Shown here one piece after another: positions 8,348 through 17,089 of a stretch of 64,000 nt of DNA. The DNA comes from Flavobacterium sp. UBA6721 (lineage in GTDB: Bacteria; Bacteroidota; Bacteroidia; Flavobacteriales; Flavobacteriaceae). The notes beneath the pieces were generated by a model that had not been told where the DNA came from, searched no databases, and saw nothing but the letters and a program-made list of their open reading frames with translations. Positions within the stretch are counted from its first letter, which is position 1; the number at the start of each line of letters is the position of its first letter. The stretch covers positions 1 through 64,000 of the forward strand of contig DKIJ01000039.1 of NCBI GenBank assembly GCA_002454195.1. The letters are read 5' to 3'. Position numbers and translations under genes: made by a program.

Positions 8348-8914
8348 CTATCTGCTTTTACAATTTCGCTCGCACAAATCAATAATTTGAGCAATTCTAC
8401 TTTGTCGCGTTGCTGACCGTTTGGCTTGGTTTAACCAATGTAAATAGCCTTTTTTATAACTTTTGCTAAAGTTGTTGTAGTTTGAAAATGCTTCTTGATT
8501 TTTATCGAATTCAATTTGTAAATCTTCGGGGATTTCTAAATTTTCAACGGCGTCCAGACTTTCCCAAGAACCATTTTTCTTTGCCGTTTCAATTTTTTTC
8601 AAACCGCTTTCGTGCATTAAATTGGCAGCAATTAATTCTTCGATGTAATTTTTGTTGACTTTACACCAAACACTTTTGTCTTTTCTGGGAGTAAACAATT
8701 GGATTCTTCTGTCCTCGTCTAATTTTTTTACAGTGGAATCTATCCATCCATAGCAAATAGCCACTTTTACGGCTTCTTCCCAACGCATACTTTCTGCTTC
8801 GTGGGCTACTTTGTAAAAAATCAGATAGACCGCTTTGTGTGTTTGATGGTTTTCATGAAGCCAGGCTCTCCATTCAGAATCGTTTTTAAAATAGAGTGTT
8901 GGTTTTTCGAGCAT
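8348..8914 (-). CDS. YdeI/OmpD-associated family protein
   Basis: A 188-aa cytoplasmic protein of the YdeI family. The N-terminal part contains the conserved core WRAWLHENHQTHKAVYLIFYK, then EEAVKVAICYGWIDSTVKKLD and the TPRKDKSVWCKVNKNYIEEL stretch. The C-terminal part has the KGYLHWLNQAKRSATRQSRI helix, the bacteriocin-protection signature of the family. Family members are linked to tolerance of cationic peptides or bacteriocins in a few species, but the mechanism is unknown. It is monocistronic, with no recognised partner. Confidence 0.85.
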   Translation of the reverse strand: MLEKPTLYFKNDSEWRAWLHENHQTHKAVYLIFYKVAHEAESMRWEEAVKVAICYGWIDSTVKKLDEDRRIQLFTPRKDKSVWCKVNKNYIEELIAANLMHESGLKKIETAKKNGSWESLDAVENLEIPEDLQIEFDKNQEAFSNYNNFSKSYKKGYLHWLNQAKRSATRQSRIAQIIDLCERNCKSR

Positions 8915-8995
8915 TGGGTTTTATTTAGTTGTCAGTAGTTTTATTCATTGTAAGCTATTCAGTAATCGCATTGTTAAGAAAATGAATTCCAAATT

Positions 8996-9733
8996 CTAAC
9001 TAACAGCAGAGAAATTATCAGTTATATTTTTTGTATTAGCTATTTTTCCTGCTCTTAAATTTAATAATATGTATGTGAAAAATAGATTTACTATTATTGA
9101 GATGTGATCTCCGTCAATTAAAAATTCGATAAAGCATATAAGATTTAATAATAGCCAAAAACCAAAAAACATTTCCCATAAAATTACAGTTCTGCTGTAA
9201 GTGTCTGCTTTTATAAAAAGTTTTGTTGGTAAAGTTATATTAATTGTAGTCAAAAGAATAAAAAGATTCATTGGAATAATTAAGCATAAAAAAAATGGAA
9301 TTTGTGTATAGATGGGGATTCCTATACTGTCTGCAGATGGAGGATAATCACCTCGACCAGCACGAAACGTATAATACCAAAATGTTCCAGGAATAAGCAA
9401 TAGCCATACAAGATTTGTGCTTACAAAAATTGAAAGTTTGTTAAGGCTTTTTAAGTTTTTAAAATCGGATAAAGTTTTAGTTTTTGTCAGTAATAGAAAA
9501 AGTAAAATAATACCTGAAGCGATTACAATTCCTGCCCCTAAGTCCATTAATGTTATTTTACTTGTTCTAAGTTCTAAATCTAATTTGTAGTATTCGTCTT
9601 TGTCAATTTTGTATGAATTGTGGAGTAAATTGTTAGCACCTTTTTGGTCTTTGTAATAAGGTAAACTTAATGAATAGGAAAATAGTCCAATTCCAATAAT
9701 AAAAGTCAAAATTGTAAATATTCTTAGACTCAT
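8996..9733 (-). CDS. Multipass membrane protein, unknown
   Basis: I do not recognise a family. The 245-aa sequence has about six predicted membrane segments (roughly 4-24, 65-82, 100-123, 147-167, 182-206 and 211-230) and one larger loop between the first and second (about 25-60), rich in charged and polar residues. There is no catalytic motif. The gene stands alone in a region of dispersed repeats and small accessory genes. AT-rich codon use is like its neighbours. Confidence 0.6.
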   Translation of the reverse strand: MSLRIFTILTFIIGIGLFSYSLSLPYYKDQKGANNLLHNSYKIDKDEYYKLDLELRTSKITLMDLGAGIVIASGIILLFLLLTKTKTLSDFKNLKSLNKLSIFVSTNLVWLLLIPGTFWYYTFRAGRGDYPPSADSIGIPIYTQIPFFLCLIIPMNLFILLTTINITLPTKLFIKADTYSRTVILWEMFFGFWLLLNLICFIEFLIDGDHISIIVNLFFTYILLNLRAGKIANTKNITDNFSAVS

Positions 9734-9767
9734 TGATTGTTTGGTTTGTGTTTAATAATGTTTTAAT

Positions 9768-9838
9768 TCAATCTTATCATTTTGACGAAAGAGAAATATC
9801 ATTTAGTATTTCTTCAAAGTTGTTTCTCGTTGCTGCAT
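9768..9838. repeat. Dispersed repeat, family B copy 1
   Basis: This intergenic stretch aligns with 10265-10328: both contain a version of AGTATTTC-n-CAAAGTTG followed by TTCTCGTT or TTTTCGTT. It is the more degenerate copy. Confidence 0.55.
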
Positions 9839-9862
9839 AGATTTTAAAAATACAAATAATTA

Positions 9863-10168
9863 TTATTCAGTCATTATGTCTTTAATAGCATCAAATAAAT
9901 CATTCCATGTTGGATTGATAGATTGAATCAATTTGTTTTTGGCAGCTCTTGAACCTGCTTTTATTTGTTTTTCACGAGCTATAGCATCTTCAATCCATTG
10001 AAATTGCTCATAGTAAACTAATATGTTTACATCGTATCGGGCTGAAAATGATGTTGGGTATTTCTTGTTTTTATGTTCTATAATTCTTTGTGGAAGATTT
10101 GACGTCACACCAACATAAACTACCGTTTGTTATTTATTGGTAATGATGTAGACAAATCCTGGTTTCAT
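9863..10168 (-). pseudogene. GIY-YIG nuclease superfamily protein, nonsense mutation
   Basis: The frame starts at ATG 10168 (MKPGFVYIITNK), then hits TAA at 10130-10132, codon 13. It continues in the same frame through VVYVGVTSNLPQRIIEHKNK to the stop at 9863. The product would be a small single-domain UvrC-like GIY-YIG protein (about 101 aa) of the kind common in Bacteroidetes. The stop falls between the two halves of the GIY-YIG motif (VYI and YVG), so restart at the in-frame GTG at 10108 would lose the first catalytic strand. I consider it inactivated by a single base change. It lies between two copies of repeat family B. Confidence 0.8.
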
Positions 10169-10257
10169 GTTTTTATTTTATTGGCGATATGATTGTATTT
10201 TAGTTTTTTTTCACTTTTTAGTGGGATTGCTTCGCTATCGCTCGCAAAGACCAGCTA

Positions 10258-10351
10258 GGCGGTTATTGTCATTGCGAATGCAGTGAAGCAATCTCATCCA
10301 GTATTTCGACAAAGTTGCTTTTCGTTATGGGAAAGGTTTGCAAACCTTTCC
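10258..10351. repeat. Dispersed repeat, family B copy 2 with palindrome
   Basis: This copy runs from GGTTATTGTCATTGCGAATG to TTTTCGTTATGG. A perfect 22-bp palindrome (10330-10351, half-site GGAAAGGTTTG) abuts its right end. It shares AGTATTTC and CAAAGTTG segments with 9768-9838. Confidence 0.6.
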
Positions 10352-10390
10352 GTCGAATGTATTCATATTATTCATCAGGAATATGATATG

Positions 10391-11167
10391 TCAAGTCGTG
10401 TTTATTCTAATTTCAATATTAGAAGGGAATCTATCTAATTCGAATTTTTCACATATTATTTTTTCTACTTCACTTGACTGCGATTCAGTTTCGACAATAA
10501 TTCCTTTTAAATTTTCAAGTTTGTAATCAATACGAATATCTTGTAATAATTGATTGTACTCTTTTTTTATTGATATTTCATCATCTCCAACTAGAAAATA
10601 TGGAATATTTATACTTTTAATGACTTTACGCCATTCTCTTTCCATTCCATATGGATATTTTTCTGAAAGTAAAGTTTGATTTCTGATTAGTTGTCCATCA
10701 AAATTTTTTGAATGAGCAAAAATTTTAATTTGTTGGCTTGTTAAGAATTCTTTCATATCATTGTAAGGAGAATTTACTATTCTCCTTAATTCATCTTTAG
10801 AAGGTCCAGATATGTTTTTGAAATTCGAGACAATATCATTTGTTAAATCTGATTTTCTTTCTAAATATAAAACAGGGTTAAAGTCATTAATTTCACCCCA
10901 TTCTTTATTTAAGACAATTCCTAAAGTACCGTATGATTTTTGATAAGAAAGTGCAAAGTCAATAGATACATTTGACATGCTTATCATTGGAAAACATGCA
11001 GACTTGTATTCTATATCATTATTTAATGTTTCAGTACAATAACTTGGTTTAAAACCTTCTATTAGTATCATTTTTAATACTTCCCATGTTTGTGTCATGT
11101 GTATTAGAGGAAAAGATTCTCTTTCTGTGACATAAAATATTCTATTTGTATCAACCCAATAATCCAT
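10391..11167 (-). CDS. AbiGi-like abortive-infection antitoxin family protein
   Basis: This 258-aa cytoplasmic protein resembles the AbiGi family (the antitoxin partner of the lactococcal AbiG abortive-infection system) and is related to DUF2971. Features that fit are the N-terminal LIHMTQTWEVLKMILIEGFKPSYC (about 21-44), the central CFPMISMSNVSIDFALSYQKSYGTLGIVLNKEW (58-90) and FNPVLYLE (about 95-102), plus a MEREWRKV segment near residue 175. No AbiGii toxin gene is adjacent on either side, so this is a solitary member. The gene is flanked by dispersed repeats of families A and B, consistent with a mobile accessory locus. Assignment is by motif memory, so moderate. Confidence 0.6.
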   Translation of the reverse strand: MDYWVDTNRIFYVTERESFPLIHMTQTWEVLKMILIEGFKPSYCTETLNNDIEYKSACFPMISMSNVSIDFALSYQKSYGTLGIVLNKEWGEINDFNPVLYLERKSDLTNDIVSNFKNISGPSKDELRRIVNSPYNDMKEFLTSQQIKIFAHSKNFDGQLIRNQTLLSEKYPYGMEREWRKVIKSINIPYFLVGDDEISIKKEYNQLLQDIRIDYKLENLKGIIVETESQSSEVEKIICEKFELDRFPSNIEIRINTT

Positions 11168-11260
11168 TTTTTTAATTTATAAAAATCTGTTTTTGTTTTT
11201 ATTATCTAATTTCAAATATATCAAAATATTCTTATAAAATTTATTTTGGAAATGAAAAGC

Positions 11261-11340
11261 TATCTATAGCCCCGAAAGTAGTGAAAATCCTCTTGTAGAG
11301 CGAAAGCGTCACAAGAGATTGTAACGGATAGCGGGAGGGA
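11261..11340 (+). repeat. Dispersed hairpin repeat, family A copy 2
   Basis: TATAGCCCCGAAAGTAGTG leads into ATCC, then the variable stem-loop CTCTTGT ... ACAAGAG, then GATAGCGGGAGG. Order and spacing match copy 3 (inverted, 60719-60797) and, less fully, copy 1 (1479-1560). Confidence 0.65.
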
Positions 11341-11372
11341 AGTACTTATGGAATATCAAACTTTCTGCTCCT

Positions 11373-11408
11373 AAAAAAAAATCCTGCCAGTTTGCACTAG
11401 CAGGATTT
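11373..11408 (-). terminator. Terminator of htpG
   Basis: The 9-bp stem AAATCCTGC / GCAGGATTT (11379-11387 and 11400-11408) is followed on the minus strand by nine T. It lies about 80 bases after the htpG stop. Confidence 0.85.
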
Positions 11409-11484
11409 GTATTTTATAGAGATTCCGAAACAAGTTCGGAATAAGCGATTCACGCCATTTTATGTTATAAAATGGGTTCTCTGC

Positions 11485-13368
11485 TTATTTAATCAATTCA
11501 AAACTACGTTTTACAAAAGCAGTTAAGGCTTCTCCTTTTAGTAAGTTTTGTGACAATTTAGCCAAGTCTAAAGCTTGTTTTACAAGGCTTTCCTGAGTAG
11601 TTTTGTCTTCAGTGTTTAAAATGGTGCTTGCCAAAGGCGAATTAGTGTTCACGACCAAGTTGTACATTTCTGGCATGTTCCCCATTCCGAACATTCCGCC
11701 ACCGCCTGTTTGACTCATTTCTTTCATTCTACGCATGAATTCTGGTTGCGTGATGATAAATGGTGCTGCCTGACTGTCTAAAGCTTCTAATTGAACGGTA
11801 TATGTTTTAGGGATATAGGTTTCCAAAGATGTTTTTAAACTTTCTTTTTCTTCATCAGAAAGTTTAGAAATTGTAGTTTCTTCTTTCTTGATTAGGTTAT
11901 CAATATGATCAGAATCTACACGAACGAAAGTTAGATCTTTATTGTCGTTTTCTAATTTTTGAATTAAATGCGAGATAATTGGCGAATCTAAAAGCAATAC
12001 TTCGTATCCTTTTTCTTCGGCTGTTTCAATGTAAGCATGTTGTGCTTCTTTGTTTCCTGCGTACAAAATAACCAATTTTCCGTCTTTGTCGGTTTGCTTG
12101 TCTTTGAGGTTTTCTTTTAATTCGTCAAGCGTATAGTATTTGTCATTTACTGTTGGGTACAATACAAAAGCACCTGCTTTTTCATAGAATTTATCTTCCG
12201 ATAACATTCCGTACTCTAAAACGATTTTGATATCGTTCCATTTTGATTCGAAATCGGCTCTGTTTTCGTTGAATAATGATTTCAATTTATCCGCTACTTT
12301 ACGAGTGATGTAGTTCGAAATTTTCTTCACAGCACCATCAGCCTGTAATCCTGAACGAGAAACGTTTAAAGGAATGTCTGGTGAATCCACCACTCCGCGA
12401 AGCATCATTAAGAATTCAGGAACGATTCCTTCTACATTATCTGTAACAAACACTTGGTTTTGGTACAATTGGATTTTGTCCTTTTGGATTTGTAAATCGG
12501 CACCTAATTTAGGGAAATACAAGATTCCTGTTAGGTTGAAAGGATAATCTACATTTAAGTGGATATTGAATAAAGGCTCTTCAAATTGCATTGGATACAA
12601 TTCGTGATAGAAAGCTTTATAATCTTCTTCATTTAAGTCAGAAGGTTGTTTGGTCCAAGCTGGATTTGGATTGTTGATGATGTTGTCTACTTCAACCGTT
12701 TCTGCTTTGTAATCTTCTGGAGCGTCTTCTGGTTTAGGTAAAGTTTCTGTTTTTGTTCCAAATTTAATTGGAATAGGCATGAACTTATTGTATTTGTTCA
12801 ATAGTTCTTTGATTTTGTAGTCTTCAAGGAACTCTAAAGAATCATCAGCAATATGAAGGATAATCTCTGTACCACGCTCTGTTTTATCAGCTGGTTCTAA
12901 AGAGAATTCTGGGCTTCCGTCGCAAGTCCAGTGTGCTGCTGGTTCGTCTTTGTATGATTTGGTGATGATTTCTACCTTAGAAGCTACCATGAAAGCCGAG
13001 TAGAATCCAAGACCAAAGTGTCCAATGATTCCCGAATCTTTTGCGGTGTCTTTGTATTTTTCCAAGAATTCTTCAGCACCAGAAAAAGCCAATTGGTTAA
13101 TGTATTTTTCAACCTCTTCGGCTGTCATACCAATTCCTTGGTCGATGATGTGTAATTTTTTGCCTTCTTTGTCTACCTTAACTTCAAGGATTGGGTTTCC
13201 ATATTCTACTTTGGCTTCACCAATGTTAGTAAGGTGTTTTAATTTTAATGTTGCATCTGTTCCATTCGAAATTAATTCACGTAAAAAGATCTCGTGATCG
13301 TTGTATAAGAACTTTTTAATTAGTGGGAAAATATTCTCCACTGATACATTAATTTTTCCAGTTGTCAT
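11485..13368 (-). CDS. htpG: Molecular chaperone HtpG (Hsp90)
   Basis: A 627-aa Hsp90-family ATP-dependent chaperone of normal bacterial length. The N-terminal GHKL ATPase domain carries LRELISNGTDATLKL, the DQGIGM motif and the GxxGxGF lid motif (GHFGLGFYSAFMVA). The middle domain contains the RGVVDSPDIPLNVSRS segment with the conserved catalytic arginine. The C-terminal dimerisation domain ends in KRSFELIK, with a Gly/Met-rich insert (GGGGMFGMGNMPEM) that is typical of Bacteroidetes HtpG. It is monocistronic with its own terminator, acts in the cytosol, and is likely heat-inducible, although I see no clear heat-shock element. Confidence 0.97.
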   Translation of the reverse strand: MTTGKINVSVENIFPLIKKFLYNDHEIFLRELISNGTDATLKLKHLTNIGEAKVEYGNPILEVKVDKEGKKLHIIDQGIGMTAEEVEKYINQLAFSGAEEFLEKYKDTAKDSGIIGHFGLGFYSAFMVASKVEIITKSYKDEPAAHWTCDGSPEFSLEPADKTERGTEIILHIADDSLEFLEDYKIKELLNKYNKFMPIPIKFGTKTETLPKPEDAPEDYKAETVEVDNIINNPNPAWTKQPSDLNEEDYKAFYHELYPMQFEEPLFNIHLNVDYPFNLTGILYFPKLGADLQIQKDKIQLYQNQVFVTDNVEGIVPEFLMMLRGVVDSPDIPLNVSRSGLQADGAVKKISNYITRKVADKLKSLFNENRADFESKWNDIKIVLEYGMLSEDKFYEKAGAFVLYPTVNDKYYTLDELKENLKDKQTDKDGKLVILYAGNKEAQHAYIETAEEKGYEVLLLDSPIISHLIQKLENDNKDLTFVRVDSDHIDNLIKKEETTISKLSDEEKESLKTSLETYIPKTYTVQLEALDSQAAPFIITQPEFMRRMKEMSQTGGGGMFGMGNMPEMYNLVVNTNSPLASTILNTEDKTTQESLVKQALDLAKLSQNLLKGEALTAFVKRSFELIK

Positions 13369-13550
13369 ATTTAAAATTTTTTAGAATGTTTTACATTTTG
13401 TAAACAGTTTTCTTCAAATAAAGTACCAATGTGATTTAGGGTGACAAAATGTCTTATGTCTTAATTTTGTAATAAATTAATGGTATTATGAAACAAATAC
13501 TAAAACTTAGATTGTATCTTTATCTAAGTTTAATATAAAAACGATTAACG

Positions 13551-14027
13551 ATGAAAAAAATATTTTTAGTTGCAGCTTTTGCATTAACATTGTTTTCTTG
13601 CAAAACTTCTTCGGTGACAGCTACTAAATTAGACCGAGGAACTCAGGTAGGGATGAAAGGAAATTGGGTTATTAGTTCAGTAACTTACCCAGGTTCCAAT
13701 TATATCAAAGTAAATTCATTTCAATTAGCTGATTCGAAATGTTTTGAAGGAAGTACTTGGAAGTTTATTTCCAATAATAACAAAGGTGAAATGGCTTTAA
13801 CTAAATATGATTGCCCAGTTTTTAGTTCGCCTATTACTTGGTTTGTAAATTCAAACGGAGAAGTGGTTTTGAAAATCTTAGATGCTGGTGAAAAAGCGAG
13901 AAAAGTTAGAGATGGTTATGTATTACGTGTGGCTAATTTAACAGAGGGTTCTTTTCAATTAATTGATAAAATTGATGTTGGGGGAAAATTAACAGATGTG
14001 GTTTATCAATTTCAACGTGTAAACTAA
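13551..14027 (+). CDS. Lipocalin-family lipoprotein
   Basis: A 158-aa lipoprotein. The signal peptide MKKIFLVAAFALTLFSC places the lipidated cysteine at residue 17, exposed on an outer-membrane or periplasmic lipoprotein. The mature part is a lipocalin-like barrel with the G-N-W motif (MKGNWVISSV, about 36-45) and a strand pattern through LVYQFQRVN at the end. It lies 35 bases upstream of the OmpA lipoprotein gene, a pairing I know from other Flavobacterium genomes. Ligand unknown. The two genes are probably co-transcribed and end at the hairpin at 14785. Confidence 0.85.
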   Translation: MKKIFLVAAFALTLFSCKTSSVTATKLDRGTQVGMKGNWVISSVTYPGSNYIKVNSFQLADSKCFEGSTWKFISNNNKGEMALTKYDCPVFSSPITWFVNSNGEVVLKILDAGEKARKVRDGYVLRVANLTEGSFQLIDKIDVGGKLTDVVYQFQRVN

Positions 14028-14062
14028 TTTGTTTTAGTAAATAATTTAAAAAAAAGAAAGTT

Positions 14063-14758
14063 ATGAAAAATATATCAGTTATAGCATTAGCATTTATCAT
14101 GGTGTTGGGTTCACTTTTTGCTAGTTGTGAGTCAATTAAAAATACAAATAAAACACAAAGAGGTGCGGCTATAGGAGCTGCTGGAGGTGCTATTTTAGGT
14201 GGGATCTTAGGAAATAACCTTGGTAAAGGTGGAAAAGGAGCAATGGGAGCTGTTATTGGTGGAGTAGTTGGTGGAGTTGCTGGTGGTGTTATTGGAAACA
14301 AGATGGACAAACAAGCCAGACAAATTGACCAAGCTATTCCAGGAGCAGATGTTGAACGTGTAGGAGAGGGAATAAAATTAGTTTTAAATGAAAATGCTGT
14401 TCGATTTGATACTAACAAATCTACATTGACAGCTTCTGCAAAAGCAAACTTAGATAAATTAGTTACCGTTTTTAATGAATATCCAGATACTGATATTACT
14501 ATTTTTGGATATACGGATAGTACAGGTTCTGCTGATTATAATTTAAAACTTTCAGGAGAGCGTGCTAATTCTGTAAAGAAATATTTAATAAGCAAAGGTT
14601 TGGCAGCGAGTCGTTTTACAATTACAGGGATGGGAATTGCTGATCCAATTGCTGACAATGGTACAGTGGAAGGAAGAAGTCAAAACCGTCGTGTAGAATT
14701 TGCTATTACAGCAAATGAAAAAATGAAAGCCGACGCTCAAAAAGAAGCTGGAAACTAA
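14063..14758 (+). CDS. OmpA-family lipoprotein with glycine zipper
   Basis: A 231-aa lipoprotein. The signal peptide ends at C22 in LFASCES. Next comes a glycine-zipper segment (about 33-80; G-A-A-I-G-A-A-G-G-A-I-L-G-G pattern), then an OmpA C-terminal peptidoglycan-binding domain (about 105-220) with FDTNKSTLTASAKANLDKL, FGYTDSTGSADYNLKLS, the RANSVKKYLISKG helix and the NRRVEF motif. It probably anchors the outer membrane to peptidoglycan. The gene follows the lipocalin-like gene by 35 bases and ends at a good terminator. Length is normal for this subgroup (YiaD-like). Confidence 0.93.
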   Translation: MKNISVIALAFIMVLGSLFASCESIKNTNKTQRGAAIGAAGGAILGGILGNNLGKGGKGAMGAVIGGVVGGVAGGVIGNKMDKQARQIDQAIPGADVERVGEGIKLVLNENAVRFDTNKSTLTASAKANLDKLVTVFNEYPDTDITIFGYTDSTGSADYNLKLSGERANSVKKYLISKGLAASRFTITGMGIADPIADNGTVEGRSQNRRVEFAITANEKMKADAQKEAGN

Positions 14759-14784
14759 TTAGAAAATTTTACTCAAATATGAAG

Positions 14785-14812
14785 GTCGTCCTTATGGGGC
14801 GACTTTTTTTTT
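14785..14812 (+). terminator. Terminator of the lipocalin-OmpA operon
   Basis: The 7-bp stem GTCGTCC / GGGCGAC (one G-T pair) is followed by nine T, 27 bases after the OmpA-lipoprotein stop. Confidence 0.85.
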
Positions 14813-14985
14813 GTGAGAATGGCACACAGATAAAACAGATTTAGCAGATTGTCACTGATTTTTTAAAATTTTCCTTTATGAAAATAACTTTTCTGAACTA
14901 ATTATTCTTTTTTAGGAAGAGAAAAACTTACATGACTTATATGGTTTATAACAATATTTATTTCTTTTTTTAGATGAAAGAAATC

Positions 14986-14993
14986 TATCTTTG
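14986..14993 (+). promoter_or_regulatory. -7 box TATCTTTG for the ABC ATPase gene
   Basis: TATCTTTG matches the Bacteroidetes TAnnTTTG -7 box exactly. It overlaps the TTG at 14991, which rules that TTG out as a start codon and selects the ATG at 15021. Confidence 0.75.
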
Positions 14994-15020
14994 CACTCTC
15001 AAAAAAATCATTCTTTTCAA

Positions 15021-15968
15021 ATGCTCCAAGTTCAAAATATTAGTTTTGGTTATACCGAAAAACCAGTGGTTCAAAACATCAATTTTACTGTTAATAAAGG
15101 ACAAAATATAGCTATTATAGGCGAAAGTGGCTGTGGTAAAAGTACTTTACTTAAATTAATTTACGGCTTGTATGATTTAGATCAGGGACAAATTTTCTGG
15201 AATAACGAGGAGGTTTTAGGGCCTAGTTTTCATTTGGTTCCAGGGATGCCATATATGAAATATTTATCACAGGATTTTGAATTGATGCCTTATACTACAG
15301 TTGCAGAGAATGTAGGGAAATATTTGTCTAATATTTATCAAGACAAAAAGAAAGCACGCGTTCAAGAGTTGCTTGAGATTGTTGAGATGACTGAATATGC
15401 CGATGTAAAAGCTAAATATCTAAGTGGTGGACAACAACAGCGAGTGGCTTTAGCCAGAGTTTTAGCCCTAGAGCCTGAGGTTTTATTGTTAGACGAACCG
15501 TTTAGTCATATTGATAATTTTAGAAAAAATGCTTTACGTCGTAATCTATTTGCGTATTTAAAAGCTCAAGGTATTACTTGTCTTGTAGCTACTCATGACA
15601 GTACAGATGCACTTTCCTTTGCCGATGAAACCATAGTGTTGTATAATGGGCAAATTGTAGACAAGGCCGATTCTAATAGTTTGTATAACAACCCAATCAA
15701 TAAATATGTTGCTTCACTTTTTGGGGAAGTAAACGAATTGAAATTGTCCCAACTTATAAATGTAAATGAAGAGGATGATGAATTGCTTTTGTTGTATCCA
15801 CACCAGTTAAAAGTGAATGACAAAGGAATTATGAATGTTTTAGTCAAGCAATCGTATTTTAAAGGTGGTTATTATTTAATCAAAGCGGTTTTTGACAGAA
15901 AGGTGATTTTTTTTGAACATGAATTTTCTTTAGAATTCAATCAGGAAGTGAATTTAAAAATATGCTGA
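15021..15968 (+). CDS. ABC transporter ATP-binding protein
   Basis: A 315-aa ABC ATPase starting MLQVQNISFGY; the open frame extends to a TTG at 14991, but that lies inside the -7 box. Walker A is GESGCGKST (34-42), the signature is LSGGQQQR, Walker B is VLLLDEPF, and the H-loop is VATHDS. The C-terminal 80 residues look like a TOBE-type regulatory domain, as in PotA/FbpC-type importers. No permease or substrate-binding gene is adjacent, so the partner is elsewhere or the protein has another job. It has its own promoter and precedes fabH by 113 bases. Confidence 0.88.
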   Translation: MLQVQNISFGYTEKPVVQNINFTVNKGQNIAIIGESGCGKSTLLKLIYGLYDLDQGQIFWNNEEVLGPSFHLVPGMPYMKYLSQDFELMPYTTVAENVGKYLSNIYQDKKKARVQELLEIVEMTEYADVKAKYLSGGQQQRVALARVLALEPEVLLLDEPFSHIDNFRKNALRRNLFAYLKAQGITCLVATHDSTDALSFADETIVLYNGQIVDKADSNSLYNNPINKYVASLFGEVNELKLSQLINVNEEDDELLLLYPHQLKVNDKGIMNVLVKQSYFKGGYYLIKAVFDRKVIFFEHEFSLEFNQEVNLKIC

Positions 15969-16081
15969 TTTTTCATTTTTTTCTTTGCTATTAAATTGTA
16001 AAAAATCTTTTTATTTATTCAAAAAGTAGTAATTTGTAGGTTAGAATGTTAAACACATTTTTTTAATCTAAAAATACTGCT

Positions 16082-17089
16082 ATGTATAATTCAAGAATTT
16101 CAGGTTTAGGTTTTTATGTGCCTTCCAATGTGGTTACTAATGCCGATTTGTCTAAAATCATGGATACCAATGACGAATGGATTCAGGAACGAACCGGAAT
16201 TAAAGAGCGTAGGCATATTGTAAAAGGCGAAGACACCACCACTACAATGGGTGTTAAAGCGGCTAAAATTGCTATGGAACGTGCAGGGATTGATAAAAAT
16301 GATATTGATTTTATTGTTTTTGCGACCTTAAGTCCAGATTATTATTTTCCAGGTCCAGGTGTTTTAGTACAAAGGGATTTAGGGCTTAAAACAGTAGGCG
16401 CTCTTGATGTTCGTAACCAATGTTCTGGGTTTGTATATGCCTTATCTGTAGCCGATCAATATATTAAAACAGGAATGTATAAGAATGTTTTAGTTATTGG
16501 TTCAGAGGTGCAATCTTCAGGATTAGATATGACTACCAGAGGAAGAGGTGTTTCCGTAATTTTTGGGGATGGGGCAGGTGCCGCGATTTTGAGTCGAGAA
16601 GAAGATTTGACCAAAGGTATACTTTCGACGCATTTGCATTCCGAAGGGATTCATGCGGAAGAATTAGTGCTTACAGCTCCAGGAATGGGAGGGCGATGGG
16701 TGAATGATATCTTAGCTGATAATAATCCAGATGACGAAAGTTATTTTCCATATATGAATGGACAGTTTGTTTTTAAAAATGCTGTCGTACGATTTTCAGA
16801 AGTGATTATGGAAGCTTTAGAAGCAAATCATTTAGCAGTTTCAGATATTGATATGCTAATTCCGCATCAGGCTAATTTGAGAATTTCTCAATATATCCAG
16901 AGTAAGTTTAAGTTAACCGACAATCAAGTGTATAATAATGTGCAGCAATATGGAAATACCACGGCGGCTTCAATTCCTATTGCGTTAACGGAAGCTTGGG
17001 AAAAAGGAAAAATTAAAGAAGGAGATACGGTTGTTTTAGCTGCATTTGGAAGTGGGTTTACTTGGGCAAGTGCTATTGTTAAATGGTAA
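16082..17089 (+). CDS. fabH: 3-oxoacyl-ACP synthase III (FabH-type KAS III)
   Basis: A 335-aa ketoacyl-ACP synthase III. It condenses an acyl-CoA primer with malonyl-ACP to start fatty-acid synthesis. The catalytic triad is visible: C114 (RNQCSGF), H262 (IPHQANLRI) and N292 (QYGNTTAAS). GDGAGAAIL (163-170) is the conserved glycine loop. Length is normal. In Flavobacterium several FabH paralogues exist, so the primer (isobutyryl- or isovaleryl-CoA for branched chains, for example) cannot be assigned. The gene stands alone without the fab operon genes next to it. Confidence 0.93.
   Translation: MYNSRISGLGFYVPSNVVTNADLSKIMDTNDEWIQERTGIKERRHIVKGEDTTTTMGVKAAKIAMERAGIDKNDIDFIVFATLSPDYYFPGPGVLVQRDLGLKTVGALDVRNQCSGFVYALSVADQYIKTGMYKNVLVIGSEVQSSGLDMTTRGRGVSVIFGDGAGAAILSREEDLTKGILSTHLHSEGIHAEELVLTAPGMGGRWVNDILADNNPDDESYFPYMNGQFVFKNAVVRFSEVIMEALEANHLAVSDIDMLIPHQANLRISQYIQSKFKLTDNQVYNNVQQYGNTTAASIPIALTEAWEKGKIKEGDTVVLAAFGSGFTWASAIVKW

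Noticed and set aside
14818..14865. ACAGAT-type degenerate repeats after the OmpA terminator
   Set aside because: Only short, imperfect units with no second locus in the window; not strong enough to call a repeat.
14991..15020. TTG start at 14991 for the ABC ATPase
   Set aside because: The TTG is part of the -7 box TATCTTTG, so it cannot be transcribed from that promoter; the ATG at 15021 fits the family start.
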